A DNA stretch of 43,168 bases from Nevskia sp. (GCA_028291645.1 JAQGNU010000069.1:1-43168); one strand, 5' to 3'. Positions 1-9,505 are shown, numbered from the stretch's first letter. Made by a program: numbers and translations. The notes: a model not told the origin generated them from the letters alone.

Positions 1-1701
1 ATGGACATCGAAACCGAAGCGCAGATCGCCGCACGCGGACTCGGCGCCGGCAGCAGTGAAGTCGAGCGTGCCGCCGATCAATACGGGCCGGATTTCGATC
101 CGCTGGAAATGGATCGCTTCTCGCGCATGCAGGAGTTGTCGCGCGCGCTGGCCGAATCGGTCAACGATCTGGCGGCGCTGCAGACGACGATGGACGAAGC
201 GGTGCGCGAGACCGAAACCCTGCTGCTGCAGCAGAGCCGCATCAACAGCGAAGTGCAGCAGGGTCTGATGGGCACGCTGATGGTGCCGTTTTCGCGCCAG
301 GTGCAGCGTCTGCTGCGCGTGGTGCGGCAGACCGCGCAGGAGAACGGTAAACAGGCCGATATCCGGTTCAGCGGCGCCGAGGCCGAGCTCGACCGCAACG
401 TGCTGGAGCGCATCACCGCACCGCTGGAACATCTGCTGCGCAATGCCGTCGTGCACGGCATCGAAGAGCCGGCGCTGCGCGCGCTGGTCAACAAGCCGCT
501 GGTCGGTGCGATCGATGTCAAGCTGCATCGCGAAGGTGGCCAGCTGCTGGTTGAAGTCAGCGATGACGGTGCCGGGCTCGATCTGCCGGCGATCCGTGCG
601 AAGGCGATCGAGCGTGGACTGCTGGCGCCGCAGGCACAGTTGTCGGATGGCGATCTCGCCCGTTTCATTTTCGAGCCCGGTTTCTCCACGGCGAAAACGC
701 TGACGCAGGACGCCGGTCGCGGCATCGGCATGGACGTCGTCGCGTCCGAAGTGAAACAGCTCGGCGGCACGCTGGAGCTGCGTTCCGAAGCGGGCTCGGG
801 CGCGCGTTTCCTGCTGCGCTTGCCGTTGACCTTAGCGGTATCGCAGGCGCTGATGGTCGGCGTCGGCCACGAGACCTACGCGCTGCCGCTGCCGAGCGTC
901 GAAGGCATCGCGCGCATTCCGCGCGGCGATTTCGACAATCTGTCGCGTGCCGATGGGCCCTTGTACGCCTACGGCGGCCGCGGCTACCGCGTGCGTCATC
1001 TGGCCGACTATCTCGAACTGCCGCGCGCGCTGAACGCCGACGCGCGCAATCTCACGGCCATCCTGGTGCGCCTCGGCGACGACCTCGGCAGCGGCGAGCG
1101 CCGCGTCGCGCTGGTGATCGATCAGCTGCTCGGCAATCGCGACATCGTCACCAAGGCGATCGGTCCGCAGATCAGCAGCGTGCCCGGCGTCGCCGGCGCG
1201 ACCCTGCTCGCCGATGGTCGCGTCGTGCTGATTCTCGACGTGCCGGCGCTGGTCGCCGAGCACGCGCGCCGCGCCTTGCTGTCGGATGCTTTCGCCGCAG
1301 TACCGCCGACGCGCGACGCCGCAGTGCTCGACACCATCATGGTGGTCGACGATTCGGTCACGATGCGGCGCGTCGCCGAACGCCTGTTGCTGCGCAACGG
1401 CTATCGCGTCGTCACCGCGCGCGACGGTCTCGACGCGATCGCGCAGCTGCAGACCGAAACGCCGGTGACGCTATTGCTCGACATCGAGATGCCGCGTGCC
1501 GACGGTTTCGAAGTCGCGACGTTCGTGCGCAACAATCCGCGCCTGCGCGACGTGCCGATCATCATGATCACTTCGCGTTCCGGCGAGAAGCATCGCGAGC
1601 GTGCCCGCGTACTCGGCGTCGATCGCTATCTGATCAAGCCGTATCAGGAAGACCAGTTGCTGGCCGAAGTGAAATCGGTGCGCCAGGCTAAGCCCGCATG
1701 A
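1..1701 (+). CDS. chpA: ChpA/PilL-type chemosensory hybrid histidine kinase, C-terminal part
   Basis: This is the C-terminal 566 residues of a CheA-type hybrid kinase; the reading frame is open at the window edge, so the first ATG is probably internal and the upstream Hpt modules are missing. Visible in order: a helical dimerisation region (about 40-110), a HATPase domain with N-box around N148 (EHLLRNAVVHG), G1 box SDDGAGLD (187-194) and G2 box GRGIGMD (239-245), a CheW-like domain (about 275-420), and a receiver domain (443-560) with acidic pair D450/D451, phospho-acceptor D494 in LLLDIEMP and K546. CheA kinases with a fused C-terminal receiver are typical of the Pseudomonas Chp/Pil system that controls type IV pilus twitching and cAMP. 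The stop overlaps the next gene by ATGA, indicating translational coupling. The Chp assignment rests on this architecture and the CheW-like partner; other hybrid CheA systems are possible. Confidence 0.85.
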   Translation: MDIETEAQIAARGLGAGSSEVERAADQYGPDFDPLEMDRFSRMQELSRALAESVNDLAALQTTMDEAVRETETLLLQQSRINSEVQQGLMGTLMVPFSRQVQRLLRVVRQTAQENGKQADIRFSGAEAELDRNVLERITAPLEHLLRNAVVHGIEEPALRALVNKPLVGAIDVKLHREGGQLLVEVSDDGAGLDLPAIRAKAIERGLLAPQAQLSDGDLARFIFEPGFSTAKTLTQDAGRGIGMDVVASEVKQLGGTLELRSEAGSGARFLLRLPLTLAVSQALMVGVGHETYALPLPSVEGIARIPRGDFDNLSRADGPLYAYGGRGYRVRHLADYLELPRALNADARNLTAILVRLGDDLGSGERRVALVIDQLLGNRDIVTKAIGPQISSVPGVAGATLLADGRVVLILDVPALVAEHARRALLSDAFAAVPPTRDAAVLDTIMVVDDSVTMRRVAERLLLRNGYRVVTARDGLDAIAQLQTETPVTLLLDIEMPRADGFEVATFVRNNPRLRDVPIIMITSRSGEKHRERARVLGVDRYLIKPYQEDQLLAEVKSVRQAKPA

Positions 1702-2180
1702 GCGAGCCGAATTCGACCGAGCAGATCTACGCAGTCTTGATCGGCCTGCGCAACGATACCTTGCTGCTGCCGAATGCCGGCGTCGTCGAAGTCACTTCGC
1801 GCGAAGGCCTGAAAACACTGCCGGATACGCCGGTCTGGTTCGCCGGCATGCTCGACTGGCAGGGCACTCAGCTGCCGGTGATCCGCTTCGAAGCGCTCGC
1901 CGGCACTGCCGCCGACAGCACCGGCCGGCGTGCCCGCGTCGCCGTCGTCAACGGCGTCAGCCACGCACTGCCCGGTGGACGTTTCGGTGTGCTGTGCGAA
2001 GGCTACCCGCATCTGGTCACGCTGAGCCGCGCGGCGCTGCGGCCGGCCGCAGCGCGCGAGCAGGACCGCGCGGAATTCGTACTGGCGCGCGTGCGCGTCG
2101 CCAGCACCGAAGCCGCGATTCCGAATCTGCAACGCATCGAACAGGAGCTGGCGCAACTGCTGGCGACTGCGAGCGTTTGA
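1698..2180 (+). CDS. CheW-like adaptor protein (ChpC-type)
   Basis: This 160-residue protein consists essentially of one CheW-like domain: an N-terminal beta segment (IYAVLIGLRNDTLLLPNAGV), then GMLDWQGTQLPVIRFEALAG, which matches the CheW segment where G-x-x-x-WRG and LPV-x-x-L normally stand. CheW domains couple chemoreceptors to the CheA kinase. Its ATG overlaps the kinase stop codon (ATGA), so the two are almost certainly co-translated. In Pseudomonas the chp cluster ends with chpA-chpB-chpC, ChpC being a CheW-like protein; here no CheB-like methylesterase lies between. The C-terminal 25 residues (IPNLQRIEQELAQLLA) look like an amphipathic helix. A terminator-like hairpin follows. Confidence 0.75.
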   Translation: MSEPNSTEQIYAVLIGLRNDTLLLPNAGVVEVTSREGLKTLPDTPVWFAGMLDWQGTQLPVIRFEALAGTAADSTGRRARVAVVNGVSHALPGGRFGVLCEGYPHLVTLSRAALRPAAAREQDRAEFVLARVRVASTEAAIPNLQRIEQELAQLLATASV

Positions 2181-2189
2181 GCAAGGCTT

Positions 2190-2210
2190 GCGGCGCGCAT
2201 CTCGCGCCGC
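2190..2210. terminator. Hairpin between convergent genes, probable bidirectional terminator
   Basis: GCGGCGCG and CGCGCCGC form a perfect 8-bp stem around a 5-base loop, exactly between the stop of the CheW-like gene and the stop of the convergent FAD oxidoreductase. There is no long T-run on either side (CAATT on the plus side), so termination efficiency is uncertain. Confidence 0.5.
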
Positions 2211-2214
2211 CAAT

Positions 2215-3651
2215 TCAACTCGCTTGCGGCGCTGGCGGAATCGCCTTGCCCGGATTCAAGATGCCTTTCGGGTCGAACACGCGCTTCAGTTCGCGCATCA
2301 GCGCCAGTGTGGTTTCCGGAATTTCCCAGGCGACGTAGTCGCGTTTCTCGATGCCGACGCCGTGCTCGCCGGACAGCGTGCCTTCGAGGCTCAGCACCAG
2401 CCGGAACACGTCGTCGAGACAGGGCGTGATCGCCGCCATCTGTGCCGGATCGTCCGGATCGGCCAGCAGGTTCACATGCAGGTTGCCGTTGCCGGCGTGG
2501 CCGAAGGTGACAATGCGGATGGCGTGCGTGCGCGACAGCGCCGCAACGCCTTCGACCAGTTCCGGCAGACGTGTCACCGGCACTGCGACGTCTTCGTTGA
2601 CCTTCTTCGGCGCCAACGTGCGCAGCGCCGGCGATAGCGCTTTGCGCACCGCCCACAGCAGCTCGGTTTCGGCTTCGCTGGCGGCGGCGCGCAGTTCGAT
2701 CAGGCCGTCGCCGCGCGCAGCTGCCGACACGGCACGCACCGCCGCGGCTATGGTGTCGTGCGCGCCGTCGACTTCGATCAGCAGCAGGCTGCCCACCTCC
2801 GGCGAGAGTCCGCAGTCGCGATAGGCCTGCGCCAGCCGCGTCGCCTCGCCATCGAGAAATTCCAGGCTGCTCGGCGTCGATGGCTGTGCCATCAGGCGTG
2901 CGACGGCTGCGGTTGCTGCAGCGACATCGCGATAGGTCGCACGCAGCAGGCGCTGCGTCTGCGGCAGCGGCAGCAGCTTCAAGGCGGCACGCGTGATCAG
3001 CGCCAGCGTGCCTTCGCTGCCGACGATCAGCCGCGTCAGGTCGTAACCGACGACGCCCTTGGTGGTGTAGCAGCCGGCCTGAATCTCGCGCCCGTCGCCG
3101 CTGATCGCGTGCAGGCCGAGCACGTTGTCGCGCGCGCTGCCGTACTTCACCGCGTGCGGACCGCCGGCGTTGCAGGCGAGATTGCCGCCGATGCTGGAAT
3201 AGCCGGCGCTGCTCGGGTCCGGTGCCCAGAACAGGCCGTGCTGACGCGCCGCCGCCTGCGCTTCGGAATTCAAAGCACCGGCCTCGCATTCGAGCAGGCG
3301 ATCGCCGGGCGACACGCGCAGGATGCGGTTCATCCGTTCCATCGACAGCACCAGGCCGCCGGCGATCGGTACCGCAGCACCGGTGGTATTGGTGCCGCGG
3401 CCGCGCGCGACCAGCGGAATGCCGTGCGTGTGGCAGACACCGACCAGGGCTTTGACTTCGTCAGCCGACTCGGCGAGTGCGACCGCCTGCGGCAGCGCCA
3501 CGCGGCGGCTGTTGTCGTAGCCGTAGGCGAGGCGTTCGGAAGGATCGAGCAGCAGCCGCTCCGGCGACAGGATCTGTGCGAATTCGCGCAGCGCAGCGGC
3601 GGCGAGCGGCGCTTGCGGCGCAGGAGAAAGCAGCGGAACCGGTATCGCCAT
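2215..3651 (-). CDS. FAD-linked oxidase, GlcD / D-lactate dehydrogenase family
   Basis: This 478-residue protein belongs to the FAD-binding PCMH/VAO family that oxidises 2-hydroxy acids such as glycolate or D-lactate. The FAD-binding half carries VARGRGTNTTGAAVPI followed by GGLVLSMERMNRIL and GYSSIGGNLACNAGGPHAVKYG, the usual pyrophosphate-binding segments of GlcD-like proteins. The C-terminal half has the FAD-oxidase C domain signatures HAGNGNLHVN and EGTLSGEHGVG. Length is typical of single-subunit GlcD/Dld-type enzymes. No glcE or glcF partner is adjacent, so it may be a stand-alone D-lactate or 2-hydroxyglutarate dehydrogenase; the substrate cannot be read from sequence. It lies 9 bases after the SRPBCC gene on the same strand, in a likely operon with the MFS gene. 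Confidence 0.85.
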   Translation of the reverse strand: MAIPVPLLSPAPQAPLAAAALREFAQILSPERLLLDPSERLAYGYDNSRRVALPQAVALAESADEVKALVGVCHTHGIPLVARGRGTNTTGAAVPIAGGLVLSMERMNRILRVSPGDRLLECEAGALNSEAQAAARQHGLFWAPDPSSAGYSSIGGNLACNAGGPHAVKYGSARDNVLGLHAISGDGREIQAGCYTTKGVVGYDLTRLIVGSEGTLALITRAALKLLPLPQTQRLLRATYRDVAAATAAVARLMAQPSTPSSLEFLDGEATRLAQAYRDCGLSPEVGSLLLIEVDGAHDTIAAAVRAVSAAARGDGLIELRAAASEAETELLWAVRKALSPALRTLAPKKVNEDVAVPVTRLPELVEGVAALSRTHAIRIVTFGHAGNGNLHVNLLADPDDPAQMAAITPCLDDVFRLVLSLEGTLSGEHGVGIEKRDYVAWEIPETTLALMRELKRVFDPKGILNPGKAIPPAPQAS

Positions 3652-3660
3652 GGACGTGGC

Positions 3661-4167
3661 TCAGGCCGGCGGCAGCCCGCTCAGCGCGCGTGCGCGCAGG
3701 CTTTCCAGCCAGATCTGATGAAAGCGCTGCATGCGCGTCGGAAACAGCCAGGCGCTGCCGCGCGCGACGAAGCCATGCTGGGTTTCCTCGGTCAGCACCG
3801 TGCAGCCGCCGTTCGCATCCGGCGTCAGCAGCCAGGCGTGATAGGCGTCGACACCGAGCGATTTCGCATCCCAGGCGAGTCGTTCCTCGGGCACGAACTC
3901 CTGCACTTCGGAGGTGATGCGCACGCCGAACGTGGTCCAGGCGAAACGCGAGCCGGGCGCCAGTTGGTCTGGACTGCCGCGCAGCGCGCGCACATTGCGC
4001 GCGTTGATGTACCACTGCGGCCAGCGCGGCGCGCGTACCAGCCAGGCCCACACCGTTGCCGGTGCGGCAGCGATATGCAGTTCGTTGCGCACATGCACCG
4101 CTGCCTGCGCAGGATCATAGTGCGATGGCCAGCGGATCATCGGGTTCTGTTCAGCCTTGGCGTCCAT
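3661..4167 (-). CDS. SRPBCC (polyketide cyclase/START-like) family protein
   Basis: About 168 residues with the SRPBCC helix-grip pattern: an opening ELHIAAAPATVWAWLVRAPRWPQWY, a mid-protein FAWTTFGVRITSEVQEFVPEERLAWD strand pair, and a long closing helix (FPTRMQRFHQIWLESLRAR). Such proteins bind hydrophobic ligands; no specific role can be assigned. I place the start at the ATG ending at 4167 because GGAGGAG lies about 10 bases upstream; another ATG three codons earlier (4176) sits almost on top of that ribosome site. A much longer open frame to 5169 exists on this strand but it overlaps the MFS gene and is not coding. Sandwiched between the MFS gene and the FAD oxidase, all minus strand. 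Confidence 0.75.
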   Translation of the reverse strand: MDAKAEQNPMIRWPSHYDPAQAAVHVRNELHIAAAPATVWAWLVRAPRWPQWYINARNVRALRGSPDQLAPGSRFAWTTFGVRITSEVQEFVPEERLAWDAKSLGVDAYHAWLLTPDANGGCTVLTEETQHGFVARGSAWLFPTRMQRFHQIWLESLRARALSGLPPA

Positions 4168-4208
4168 CTGCAGCATTCTCCTCCGAGTGTGCACGCGCTG
4201 CAGCCGGG

Positions 4209-5504
4209 TCAATTCAGGCGCACCTTGAACAAGTCGGTGGAGCGACGCCAGATAGTGCCGACGATCAGCAGCGTCAGCGTGCCGCCGATCAGCACCGAGC
4301 GGGTCGCACCGAAAATCGACGCGGACGCGCCGGCCTGGAACGCGCCGAGTTCGTTCGATGAGGTGATGAAGATGCTGTTGACCGACAGCACGCGCCCGCG
4401 CAGATGATCCGGCGGCAGCACCTGCAGGATGGTGTTGCGGATGACGACGCTGATGCTGTCGAACGCGCCGCTGACGAACAGTGCCGCGGCCGACAGCCAG
4501 AAGATGCGCGACAGGCCGAAGATCAGCGTCATCACGCCGAAGCCGGCGACCGCGATCAGCAGGTTGCGCCAAGCGTGCGTGGTCGGCGGATAGCGCGTGC
4601 AGGCCAGCAGCGTCAGCATGGCACCGACCGAGGGCGCAGCGCGCAGCACGCCGAGACCTTGCGGACCGACCTGCAGAATGTCGGCGGCGAATACCGGCAG
4701 GATCGCAACCACACCGCCGAACAGTACCGAGAACATATCCAGCGACAGCGCATACCAAATGATGCGGTTGCCGAGTACGAAGTCGATGCCCTCGCGCAGG
4801 CTCTGCCACAGATTGGCCGGCACTTCGCCGGCGGCGATCGGGCGCGGCGGCTGTGGCGGCGTGCCCGAGAACAGGGCGAGCGCGGCGATGAACAATCCCA
4901 CCACCAGACCGAGCGTCGCCGCCAGGCCGAAGGCGGCATACAGAAAGCCGGCGCTGACCGGGCCGAGAATCGCGCCGGCCTGCCAGGCCGTGCTGCGCCA
5001 GGCCGAGGAGTTCGAATAGATTTCGCGCGGCACCAGGAACGCGCTCATCGCGCTGGCCGCCGGCGCGAACAGGCCGCGCGCCAGGCCGAATGCGGCGATG
5101 ACGCCGTAGATCACGCCGAGCAGTACGGTCTGCGACATCCACTGCCGCGTAGCCGGCAGCAATGCCCACAACAGTGTCGCCGAGCCGGCGACGACGAAGC
5201 TGACGCTGCCGAGAATCAGCTTGCGCTTGTCGCGGCGGTCCGCCAGCAGGCCGCCGAACAGTGCCAGCGAAATGAACGGGATCGCTTCGGCCAGACCGAT
5301 CAGACCGAGCACGATCGGCCGGTGCGTCATCGTGTACAGCTCGTAGCCGATCACCACCTCCTGAATCTGGATGCCGATGGTGAACAGGAACGCGCCGCCC
5401 ATCAGATTGCGGAATGCGGGATAGCGCAGTGCGGCGAATGCGTCGTGTGGTGCGGGCGCCGCGGGCGGCGGCTCAGCGGGAACGGCAGATTCGGATTGCG
5501 ACAT
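4209..5504 (-). CDS. MFS transporter, EntS/MFS_3-like exporter
   Basis: A 431-residue integral membrane protein with about 12 hydrophobic segments. It opens with a proline/alanine-rich cytoplasmic tail, then FRNLMGGAFLFTIGIQIQEV as in enterobactin-exporter (EntS) type major facilitator proteins. The conserved loop between helices 2 and 3 is GGLLADRRDKRKLIL, the motif A equivalent. Members of this subfamily export siderophores, macrolides or small metabolites by proton antiport; no siderophore genes are nearby, so the substrate is unknown. The C-terminal half includes LRGRVLSVNSIFITSSNELGAFQAG, which is characteristic of the family. It begins 17 bases downstream of the rsmI stop and could be transcribed with rsmI, the SRPBCC gene and the FAD oxidase. 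Confidence 0.85.
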   Translation of the reverse strand: MSQSESAVPAEPPPAAPAPHDAFAALRYPAFRNLMGGAFLFTIGIQIQEVVIGYELYTMTHRPIVLGLIGLAEAIPFISLALFGGLLADRRDKRKLILGSVSFVVAGSATLLWALLPATRQWMSQTVLLGVIYGVIAAFGLARGLFAPAASAMSAFLVPREIYSNSSAWRSTAWQAGAILGPVSAGFLYAAFGLAATLGLVVGLFIAALALFSGTPPQPPRPIAAGEVPANLWQSLREGIDFVLGNRIIWYALSLDMFSVLFGGVVAILPVFAADILQVGPQGLGVLRAAPSVGAMLTLLACTRYPPTTHAWRNLLIAVAGFGVMTLIFGLSRIFWLSAAALFVSGAFDSISVVIRNTILQVLPPDHLRGRVLSVNSIFITSSNELGAFQAGASASIFGATRSVLIGGTLTLLIVGTIWRRSTDLFKVRLN

Positions 5505-5521
5505 TGAGAGACGGTGGAGAA

Positions 5522-6484
5522 TTACTTCGGTGCGTCATTGTCCTCGTTTTCGCCTTGGTTCTGGTTGCTGGCGCCCGCGCGCAGCGCCAGTTCGTAGAGT
5601 TGCTTGCGTGGCGCGCCGGTGATTTCCGCGGCCAGACGCGCCGCGCGCGACGGCGACAGTTCACCGAGCAGCAGGCGCAGCACGCGCTCGGCGTTGGCGT
5701 CGTCGGTCGCCGCGGCCACGCCTTCGATCACCAGTACGAACTCGCCGAGACTGCGATGCGCATCCGCCGTCTGCCAGGCCAGCACTGCGGCGGCACTCGC
5801 GGTAATGCTTTCTTCGAAACGCTTGCTGATTTCGCGCGCCAGGCAGATCTGGCGTTGCTCGCCGAGCACCGCCACCAGGTCGGCCAGGCTGTCGCCGATG
5901 CGATGCGCGGATTCGTAAACGATCACGGTGCGCGGCTCGTGCAGGAATTCCTGCAGCCGTGCGCGGCGTGCACTCGACTTCGATGGCAAGAAACCGGCGA
6001 AGGTGAAGCGATCGGTGGCGAGGCCGCAGATCGACAGCGCTGCGATCACCGCGCAGGGGCCGGGTACTGCATAGACCGGCACGCCTTGCGCACGCGCCGC
6101 ACGCACCAGCGCGTAGCCAGGGTCGGACACCAGCGGGGTGCCGGCATCGGATACCAGCGCCAGCGATTCGCCGCGCGCCACCGCTGCAATCAAAGCTTCG
6201 GCGATACGGTCTTCGTTGTGCTCATGCAGCGCCACCAGCGGCCGGCGCAGTCCGCAATGCGCCAGCAGCACGCCGGTGGTGCGGGTGTCTTCGGCGGCGA
6301 TGCGATCGACGCCGGCGAGCACGTCGCGCGCGCGCGGCGACAGATCGCCGAGATTGCCGATCGGCGTCGCCACCACGTACAGCGCACCGGCGCGCACCGC
6401 ACGTTCCGGCGTCGCTGTGTCCTCAGAGCCTGTGTTGACGGGGCTCTGATGCGCTGCGGGTACATCCGGCGGTAATCGGCTCAT
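5522..6484 (-). CDS. rsmI: 16S rRNA (cytidine-1402-2'-O)-methyltransferase RsmI
   Basis: The 320-residue product has the hallmark N-terminal segment LYVVATPIGNLGDLSPRARD and the following AAEDTRTTGVLL of RsmI, an SAM-dependent tetrapyrrole-methylase-fold enzyme that 2'-O-methylates C1402 in the 30S decoding centre together with RsmH. VSDAGTPLVSDPGY and PGPCAVIAALSICGL complete the signature. It is divergent from lpoA, as yraL is from yraM in enterobacteria. Oddities: about 34 residues precede LYVVATP, compared with about 13 in E. coli, and the annotated ATG lies only 15 bases from the lpoA ATG with no Shine-Dalgarno. An internal GTG start just before RAGALYVV is a reasonable alternative. Confidence 0.93.
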   Translation of the reverse strand: MSRLPPDVPAAHQSPVNTGSEDTATPERAVRAGALYVVATPIGNLGDLSPRARDVLAGVDRIAAEDTRTTGVLLAHCGLRRPLVALHEHNEDRIAEALIAAVARGESLALVSDAGTPLVSDPGYALVRAARAQGVPVYAVPGPCAVIAALSICGLATDRFTFAGFLPSKSSARRARLQEFLHEPRTVIVYESAHRIGDSLADLVAVLGEQRQICLAREISKRFEESITASAAAVLAWQTADAHRSLGEFVLVIEGVAAATDDANAERVLRLLLGELSPSRAARLAAEITGAPRKQLYELALRAGASNQNQGENEDNDAPK

Positions 6485-6499
6485 GGCATACTTTAACGG

Positions 6500-8452
6500 A
6501 TGATTTCCCCACGTTTTTTCCCGCTTGCCAGCCTCTTCCTGACGGCCTTCTCCGGCGTGTTGGGCGGCTGTGCGTCAAGCGGATTCGGCGAGAGCACCGG
6601 GGCCTACATGTCGTCGGCGAATGCGCAGCCCGCGAACAGCGCGGCCGACAGCGCCGCACAACACGGCGATTACCTGCATGCCGCACGCAGCTACCTGGAT
6701 GCTGCCGCCAACGCCAAGCCCGCCGAGGCGCTGGAGCTGCGTCTGCGCGCGGCCGAAGCCGCGGCCAACGGCAACGACTTCAATCTCGCCGGCACGCTGA
6801 TCGCGCAGTTGCCGGCGAGCGCGATGAGTCCCGATCAGCAACTGCGCGGCCGCATCGTCAATGCGCGTGCCGCACTTGCGCGCAACGATGCCGCCACCGC
6901 TTTGCGCTGGCTGCCGGTCGATCCGGGCCTGCAGCCGTCCGCCGAGCGTGCACTCGCGGTCCGCGCACGCGCGCTGTTCGTCAGCGGCGATACCGTCGGC
7001 GGCACCCAGGCGATGGTGCTGCGCGAGCGCTATCTGCACGATGCCGCCGCACTCGGCGAAAGCCGCAACCAGCTGTGGATCGCGCTGACCACGGCCACGC
7101 TCGATGCCAATACGCTGGCGCGTGCCGGCAGCGCCGAACCGATCACCCGCGGCTGGATCGAACTGGCCAATCTGGCACGGCGCAATGCGCCTTTGAGCTT
7201 CTACAACAATTGGCGCCAGCGTTATCCGGCGCATCCGGGCGAGCAGCAGCTGGCCGCGTTGATGATGCCGGGCGCGCCGGTGCCCGGCGGCGTTGCGCCA
7301 ACGGCGCCGTTTGCAGCAGTGCCTTCGGCGCCATCGGTGCAGGCGCCGACGGTGATGGCCGGCAGTGGCTTTACCGCGATGCTGTTGCCGCAGACCGGGC
7401 CGGTCGCCGCGGTCGGCGACGCTGTGCGCGCCGGCTACAGCGCCGCCGCCGCACGCGCCGGCAACACTACGCCGCCGCAAGTCTTCGATGTCTCCAGCGC
7501 GGCCACGCCGCTGGCCGGCGTCGCGCAGCAGGCGGCGAGCGCCGGTGCCGGCCTGATCGTCGGCCCGCTGCTGAAAGAAAGCGTGGTCAGCTTAAGTCAG
7601 CTCGGTCAGCCGCCAGTGCCGGTGCTGGCGCTGAACTATCTCGATCCGAATCATCCGGCGCCGAGCGGCTTCTATCAGTTCGGTCTGGCACCGGAAGACG
7701 AAGCGCGCGCCGCTGCCGAAGATGCGAGCAGCCGCGGTCTCAAGCGTGCGCTGGTGCTGGTGCAGTCGGGCGAGTGGGGCGCGCGCGTCGCCGCGGCGTT
7801 CCAGCAGCGGCTGCTGGAACTGGGCGGCATCGTGGTCGACTCCGATCGTTATAGCGGTGCGCAGGAAAGCTGGTCCGATCCGGTCAAGCGCTTGCTGCGC
7901 TACCGCGCGATCGACGATCGCAAGCAGGCGGCCGAGGCACGCGCGAAAGCGCAGCCGGGCATCGATCCGCAGCGCCGCAACGATTTCGATTTCATCTTCC
8001 TCGGCGCGCGCAGCCAGGACAATGCGCGCCTGCTGTGGCCGCTGTTCCGCTTCTATCACGCCGAGCGCATTGCGATTTACGCGACTGCCGCGGTCAACAG
8101 CGGCAACGGCGATCGCGACGTCGCCGGCATCCGTTTCTGCGACGCGCCGTGGCTGCTCGATAACAGCGGCCGCTTTGCCGCATTCCACGATGAAGCGCTG
8201 AACGGCCGCAGCAACGACAGCGCGCGCCTGTATGCGCTGGGCGCGGATACCTACCTGCTGGCGCAGCGTATGGCGCAGGGTGGCCTGCGTGCCGGCGATC
8301 AGATTCCGGCTGCGACCGGCAATCTCGGCGTCGGCAACGACGGTGCGATTCATCGCGGCCTGGTCTGCGCGCGGCTCAGCTTCGGGCCGCCCGTGTTGCT
8401 GCGCGCCGGTGCCGACGTCGGCGCTGCCGACGACGATCCGGCGACACCCTGA
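6500..8452 (+). CDS. lpoA: Penicillin-binding protein activator LpoA (LppC lipoprotein)
   Basis: A 650-residue outer-membrane lipoprotein. The N-terminus is a short signal sequence ending in the lipobox-like LGGC (cysteine at residue 24). The first half is helical and TPR-like; the second half (from about residue 290, [23 protein letters not shown]) has the periplasmic-binding-protein fold seen in LppC proteins. LpoA reaches through the peptidoglycan to activate the synthase PBP1A. Here the two halves are joined by an Ala/Pro-rich linker (about 255-285). The stop overlaps the yraN start (TGATG), and diaA follows, matching the enterobacterial yraM-yraN-yraO order. There is no obvious ribosome site before the ATG; CATACT preceded by TG ends 7 bases upstream, so the mRNA may be leaderless. 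Confidence 0.9.
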   Translation: MISPRFFPLASLFLTAFSGVLGGCASSGFGESTGAYMSSANAQPANSAADSAAQHGDYLHAARSYLDAAANAKPAEALELRLRAAEAAANGNDFNLAGTLIAQLPASAMSPDQQLRGRIVNARAALARNDAATALRWLPVDPGLQPSAERALAVRARALFVSGDTVGGTQAMVLRERYLHDAAALGESRNQLWIALTTATLDANTLARAGSAEPITRGWIELANLARRNAPLSFYNNWRQRYPAHPGEQQLAALMMPGAPVPGGVAPTAPFAAVPSAPSVQAPTVMAGSGFTAMLLPQTGPVAAVGDAVRAGYSAAAARAGNTTPPQVFDVSSAATPLAGVAQQAASAGAGLIVGPLLKESVVSLSQLGQPPVPVLALNYLDPNHPAPSGFYQFGLAPEDEARAAAEDASSRGLKRALVLVQSGEWGARVAAAFQQRLLELGGIVVDSDRYSGAQESWSDPVKRLLRYRAIDDRKQAAEARAKAQPGIDPQRRNDFDFIFLGARSQDNARLLWPLFRFYHAERIAIYATAAVNSGNGDRDVAGIRFCDAPWLLDNSGRFAAFHDEALNGRSNDSARLYALGADTYLLAQRMAQGGLRAGDQIPAATGNLGVGNDGAIHRGLVCARLSFGPPVLLRAGADVGAADDDPATP

Positions 8453-8805
8453 TGCGCGGCGCCGCTGCCGAAGCGCAAGCGCAACGGCATCTGGAAGCGG
8501 CCGGCTTGCGCCTGATCGCACGCAACTGGCGCTGCCGCGGCGGCGAGCTGGATCTGGTGATGCGTGATCGCGACACGCTGGTGTTCGTCGAAGTGCGCAG
8601 CCGCGCACGCAGCGACTACGGCAGTGCGCTCGAAACCATCGATGCACGCAAGCAGGCGCGGCTGACGCTCGCCGCGCGCAGTTTTTTGAACCAGCACCCG
8701 GAGCATGCCGCACGTCCGGCGCGCTTCGATGTGGTCGCGCTCGACGGCGCCGCCGACCAGCCGCAAACGCTCGACTGGCTGCGCGCCGCCTTCGACGCAG
8801 AATAG
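8452..8805 (+). CDS. yraN: YraN family (UPF0102) putative endonuclease
   Basis: A 117-residue protein of the UPF0102 family with a restriction-endonuclease-like core: [15 protein letters not shown], then [11 protein letters not shown] and [18 protein letters not shown] (in GELD), D and the E-V-R of FVEVRSR correspond to the metal-binding positions of the RecB-like nuclease fold. The biochemical role is unknown, but the gene is nearly always beside lpoA. The ATG overlaps the lpoA stop by one base, implying translational coupling. Confidence 0.9.
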   Translation: MRGAAAEAQAQRHLEAAGLRLIARNWRCRGGELDLVMRDRDTLVFVEVRSRARSDYGSALETIDARKQARLTLAARSFLNQHPEHAARPARFDVVALDGAADQPQTLDWLRAAFDAE

Positions 8806-8848
8806 TCACGATACAGATTTCGTAGCAGCATCGAAAAGGACACCAAAG

Positions 8849-9439
8849 ATGAGTCTCAGCGAACGCATTCGCGGCCACTTCCAGGCCAGCATCGAAACCA
8901 AGCAGCGCACGCTGCAAACCAGCCTGCCGCAGATCGTCGCCGCGATCGAACAGATGGTCAGCGTGCTGCGCGCCGGCAACAAGGTGCTGGCCTGCGGCAA
9001 CGGCGGCTCCGCCGCCGACGCGCAGCACTTCGCCGCGGAACTGACCTGCCGCTTCGAACGCGAACGGCCCGGCCTCGCCGGTCTGGCGCTGACCACCGAC
9101 ACTTCGGCACTCACCGCGATCGGCAACGACTATTCGTTCGAGCAGATTTTCTCGAAGCAGGTGCAGGCGCTGGCGCGGCCCGGCGATCTGCTGCTGGCGA
9201 TTTCGACGTCCGGCAATTCAGCCAACGTCATCAAGGCAATCGAAGCGATGCACGCGGCAGGCGGCGGCGTGCTGGCACTGACCGGACGCGACGGCGGCAA
9301 GATCGCGGCGATGCTGAAGCCGAGCGATCTGGAATTGCGTTCGGCCAGCCCGGTCACCGCGCGCATCCAGGAAACGCATCTGCTGTTCCTGCATTGCCTG
9401 TGCGACGGCGTCGACGAAGTGTTGTACCCCTTGACTTGA
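8849..9439 (+). CDS. diaA: SIS-domain protein, DiaA (DnaA initiator-associating) / GmhA family
   Basis: A 196-residue sugar-isomerase (SIS) domain protein. [17 protein letters not shown] (49-65) and [12 protein letters not shown] (117-128) are the phosphosugar-binding loops, and the C-terminal [17 protein letters not shown] helix is shared by DiaA and the phosphoheptose isomerase GmhA. Length equals E. coli DiaA. The sequence alone does not separate the two, but position directly after lpoA-yraN is that of diaA (yraO), which binds DnaA and promotes timely replication initiation. The usual next gene, dolP (yraP), is absent; a LysR gene converges instead. AAAAGGA lies 8 bases before the ATG. 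Confidence 0.82.
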   Translation: MSLSERIRGHFQASIETKQRTLQTSLPQIVAAIEQMVSVLRAGNKVLACGNGGSAADAQHFAAELTCRFERERPGLAGLALTTDTSALTAIGNDYSFEQIFSKQVQALARPGDLLLAISTSGNSANVIKAIEAMHAAGGGVLALTGRDGGKIAAMLKPSDLELRSASPVTARIQETHLLFLHCLCDGVDEVLYPLT

Positions 9440-9505
9440 TGCGCCGGCACGCACGCGTCATCTGATCGTCGCTGGCTGATACCGGCGCAATCCGGACATC
9501 CACGC

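Noticed and set aside
2758-4407. 549-codon plus-strand open frame
   Set aside because: Antisense to the FAD oxidase and SRPBCC genes, low-complexity Arg/Gln/Ala composition, no recognisable domain.
3661-5169. 502-codon minus-strand open frame
   Set aside because: Only its last third (the SRPBCC gene) is real; the rest overlaps the MFS gene in another frame and is Arg/Ala-rich GC-driven sequence.
9440-9489. Terminator after diaA
   Set aside because: TGCGCCGG/CCGGCGCA can pair but the loop would be 34 bases, too long to call a terminator.
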